NCBI GenBank assembly: GCA_000181795.3 | Contig: CM012953.1 | Coordinates: 16,190,019-16,254,018, forward strand | From: Trichinella spiralis | Lineage: Eukaryota > Nematoda > Enoplea > Trichinellida > Trichinellidae | Direction: 5' to 3' | Length of the DNA: 64,000 bases | Shown: one piece after another, positions 61,294 through 64,000 of the stretch | How the letters are laid out: the number at the start of each line of letters is the position of its first letter | How positions within the stretch are numbered: the first letter of the stretch is position 1 | Translations under genes and position numbers: made by a program | Notes under the pieces: generated by a model | The model's input: the letters and a program-made list of their open reading frames with translations, nothing else | Told to the model about the DNA's origin: nothing | Database searches by the model: none

Positions 61294-62329
61294 GAGAGAA
61301 GATGAATCAAAACGAAGTCAAGCACACAGAACAGAAAACTGGTAAAATGGTGAAAACGGGGTTCACCTCTGATTATATGTAAAATTCTGCTCCTACGGTT
61401 TGTAACTAACTTTGTTGCTTGTTGAAATTTGCCGGTTTAGTCTCGTTATTCCCTTCAACATTTCGTTATCATTGAAAATACAAGTTGGAAGGTTACAAAT
61501 GCAAATGGTAAAGTAATGGCAACTTAAGTGTACACCAACGCACTAGTCAGTTTAGTTCAGGTGTTGAAAAACAGTTTAAAATTTACACAAAATGTACAAC
61601 CACATGTTTCTTTATTTTTAAATAAAATTCAAGATTTTTATTTTTTTATTAACATGAAACATAAGAAGAAAAACAATAACTCTGGTGAACGGAAGCCAAA
61701 GAAACAGTGAAGAGAGTAAAGATAAAATTCTCATCGAAACCAGAAACATTTTCAGATAACAGTCCAGCTAAAATCAGAAAAGTATTTCGATACTAACATT
61801 CAGCAATCACCACTTCTACTTTCAGCTGAATAGCTACAGCTGTGGACAATTTATCACTTGTTCAATTTTCCTTTGTACTTGAATAGCCCTTAGCTACTCT
61901 TCAGAAAAGTTTCTGACAAAATGAAAAGCATCTTGTGCATAAATCTCGTAAAATTGCTAGCTAAAACGTCATTCATCTGACGAGCAAAGCAACTGTGAAA
62001 CAATATTTATCAACGTGGATGGATAAAAGTAAAACACTTAGAAAGCGATGGACAGCACCAAGCAGAAAAGCTGCTGCAGCTTTTTCATTTCACGGGGCAG
62101 AGGATATTGCATACTTTGTGATATCAGCTTTGGTGCGCCATTTGTGGATAAATTAAAACTGTTGGCCCCATTTTCCAAGTTTTTCAGACAGATTATCGAT
62201 TTTCCTTCATCTTGCATGGAAGTAGACATTGAATCGAGAAAAAGAATTTGAACAAGCAAAACATTCAGTTACAAAACATAGGAGAAGGTTGATATTCCTA
62301 TGGACAATGTTTAAGGTCTCAGACGAAAA
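61294..62329. other. Spacer between transposon relics
   Basis: Contains the dispersed repeat at 61800-61965. Open frames of 60-73 codons (61528-61710 +, 62048-62251 +, 62038-62259 -) have no recognisable domain and are not supported as genes. Confidence 0.5.
61800..61965 (-). repeat. Dispersed repeat, partner at 6345-6530 (+)
   Basis: In reverse complement it reads TTTTAGCTAGCAATTTTACG and then GCACAAGATGCTTTTC and AGAGTAGCTAAGG, in the same order as 6345-6530. Confidence 0.75.
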
Positions 62330-62650
62330 TTTTTTCTTTTACTATTCCTTGTTCTCTTTATGCCTGATAATTCTGATTTGCTTCTTGTAAGCAACCGTTG
62401 CAGTAAAACGTCCCTTGTTTTTGAAGCGAGGGCATACAAACTGAAACACCGGCAAACAGAAGAAATATCAGGGATGTTCCACAGTGTACACTCAATGTGC
62501 ATCATGTGTTTACTGTTTTTAAAGAATAGTTTATTTTGATACAAAATAGGCTGCAGGGGTGCAATGTGTACAAATTTAAAAGCTACGGATGCTATTAGTA
62601 AGAAAGATCACTTTGAAACTTTCGCGGTGGATTCACCATTTTACTGAATT
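62330..62650 (+). pseudogene. Decayed MULE 5' remnant (FLYWCH and start of exon 2)
   Basis: Plus-strand text resembling MSDN/MPDN-type starts, then SLVFEARAYKLKHRQ (FLYWCH finger), an intron-like stretch ending ATACAAAATAG, then GCRGAMCTNLKATDA and DHFETFAVDSPFY before a stop. The order and spacing match 2169-2460 of the intact copy. The remainder of the transposase is missing. Confidence 0.75.
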
Positions 62651-62787
62651 TCATTAAATAATTAATTGTAATTAATTTCATAAAATAAGTATCATTAAAC
62701 AGTAATTTTTTAAATATATATAGGATATAAATAGTATAGCTTTGAATATCAGCAAACTGACCATTGAAGAAAAACTGAAATTTGACA

Positions 62788-62992
62788 AATAGAACGCATT
62801 ACAACGACAACCAGTAAAATTTAGGTTCGCGAAAACAAATAAAATTCATCACAGCCACAGCCAGTGAAATTTCGCAGCGCCACAACAAATAAAATTCATC
62901 ACAACGACAATCAATGAAAGTTAGCTTGTAAACCGATAAAATTTAAAACCAATCAAATTTGTATGGGAAATTTATAACCAATCAAATTTCGA
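62788..62992. repeat. Imperfect tandem repeats of about 50 bp, then CCAATCAAATTT pair
   Basis: Three imperfect units built on ACAAATAAAATTCATCAC, then (A/G)(A/C)CAC(A/G)ACAA/AGCC and CAGTGAAATTT, at about 62788-62935. Two copies of ACCAATCAAATTT follow at 62947-62959 and 62977-62989. Confidence 0.7.
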
Positions 62993-63465
62993 TGCGGCAT
63001 GTCTTTGATGGCAAAAATGAGTCTACCCGCGGACGCCAGGACACTGTATACCTGTTTTCTACAGTGTGTAAAGTGCGAGGCAACTGCATTCGCAGTTTTA
63101 AAGTGCTTATGACAAATACTACAAGTCAGACCGTTCACAGGAACGTTGTAGTGCGTGCAGTGACTAACTATTCGGGCAAAAACAGCTTCAACGTGCTCGC
63201 AAGCCTGGCATTTGAATGGACCAGGATAAAAAAAATGTGAAACATGCTCTTACATCGCCTACCGATCCATGGCTAGAAGCGTCAGCGACAGTTTTGGGGT
63301 TTCCATGCGCTGAAGTCGAAAAGTTTGAACGCATTTTCGCACCGGAGAAATTCGAAAAACCAGTTTCGAAAGCGACCTTGACCGAGCCGCCGCACACGCC
63401 GTTTACCCGCGTTTTTTGAGGTTGAAAAGTGTGCAAGAACTCACCCGCCGCTTGCATTGCCAATT
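62953..63465 (-). pseudogene. LINE ORF N-terminal fragment with zinc fingers
   Basis: Minus-strand text. An upstream open frame (63463-63188) is followed by a frameshift near 63225, then a C-x2-C finger (CQACEHVEAVFARIVSHCTH) and a second one, CSICHKHFKTANAVASHFTHC (C-x2-C-x12-H-x3-C), within 63210-63060. Such N-terminal fingers are typical of R2-clade LINEs, which use them to bind target DNA. Fragment assignment to the R2-like family of this window is inference. Confidence 0.6.
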
Positions 63466-64000
63466 TTTAAAACCCACTCCACTTTGTTCGAGGCGCTCTA
63501 TCAACTCGTAAATGACAAAGTTGAAGAGAAGAGGGGAAATGGGGTCTCCCTGGCTAATCTCTATTCTATTACTAAATACCCCTCCATCTCCCTTGATGAC
63601 GGTGCTGCTTCCAGTGACCATTTCCCAGATTAGTGCCCGTGAGTCAGTGTCAAGCCCATGCATGCGGAGGGCTCCATCAATCGAGGAGTGGTTGACTGTG
63701 TCGAATGCTTTTGCTATGCCTACACAGACGATGTTGACTTACTTTCCAGACTTATGGGCCTCGTTGACGATGGTCGTACGGGTGGTGATGTTGTCAGAGG
63801 CGCCATCCGTGCCTGACCGGAAGGCCTTTTGACGGGGGTGGAGGGAGATACAGTTATCTAGCCGCTTCGTTACAATTTTGCTGAAGAGCCGGTATACACA
63901 TGAAGCGATGGTGATTGGCAGGTAGGTCTTCAGCGTCGGGGAGGGGATCATCGGTTTTGGGGATTATTGTCGTCCGACAATCCTCGAGTTGTTGGGGAAT
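63465..64000 (-). mobile_element. Second R2-like LINE fragment, runs off the window
   Basis: Nearly the same as 59540-60010: CVYRLFSKIVTKRL, RQKAFRSGTDGASDNI, then the 63663-63470 frame with MHGLDTDSRALIWEMVTGS and EISQGDPISPLLFNFV. The RT text ends abruptly at about 63465, before the FADD box, where it joins the zinc-finger fragment. A stop replaces the domain A region near 63738 (sequence ACTTACTTTCC), and the frame shifts near 63930. Confidence 0.85.

Overview
This is an AT-rich animal genomic window. It carries compact spliced genes (most introns 40-80 nt with GT-AG ends), separated by AT-rich gene-poor stretches and bracketed by repeat-rich blocks at both ends. The gene complement and the transposons (FLYWCH/MULE elements, an R2-type LINE, a KRBA2/Ginger-type integrase element) fit a nematode, most likely an enoplean such as Trichinella. 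That taxonomic call is inference; no rRNA or mitochondrial marker is present. Gene models were built by hand: exons were joined only where GT-AG sites, reading phase and family alignment agreed, and all CDS totals divide by three.

Layout. 1-5235: a near-identical 1-kb inverted repeat flanks a largely open MULE transposase gene; each arm holds the decayed 5' end of a second MULE. 5444-5938 and 15639-16133 (both -): two copies of a REEP5/Yop1-like gene lying in a duplicated segment. 9799-13662 (+): complete 17-exon Argonaute (917 aa) with an unusual DEDD catalytic tetrad. 17475-19552 (-): mitochondrial succinyl-CoA ligase alpha subunit. 20599-21480 (-): paxillin-type LIM protein that stops inside LIM3. 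23534-26752 (-): cytosolic purine 5'-nucleotidase (NT5C2 family). 30926-33128 (-): Ro60/TROVE protein. 35914-43389 (+): adducin, 18 exons. 45899-46234 (-): HIG1-domain protein. 48603-53195 (+): a tight same-strand run of ribosomal protein S9, BCAS2/SPF27, a GTSF1-like CHHC zinc-finger protein and a small protein with two PAH (Sin3-type) domains; this could be an operon. 53690-64000: nested transposon wreckage. A 2.8-kb Ginger/KRBA2-like element sits inside a MULE with a perfect TATA target duplication; next to it a second MULE is interrupted in frame by an R2-like reverse transcriptase, followed by another MULE remnant and further R2 fragments.

Functional themes. An Argonaute and a GTSF1-like protein (GTSF1 proteins are partners of PIWI/Argonaute in small-RNA silencing) lie in one window that is also loaded with several transposon families. 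Cytoskeleton and adhesion (adducin, paxillin-like), mitochondrial metabolism (SUCLG1, HIG1), nucleotide metabolism (NT5C2), RNA quality control (Ro60), splicing (BCAS2) and translation (RPS9) make up the rest. The best candidates for something undescribed are the DEDD Argonaute, the shortened GTSF1-like protein beside a two-PAH mini protein, the inverted duplication that carries host flank along with MULE sequence, and the palindrome-bearing ends of the Ginger-like element.
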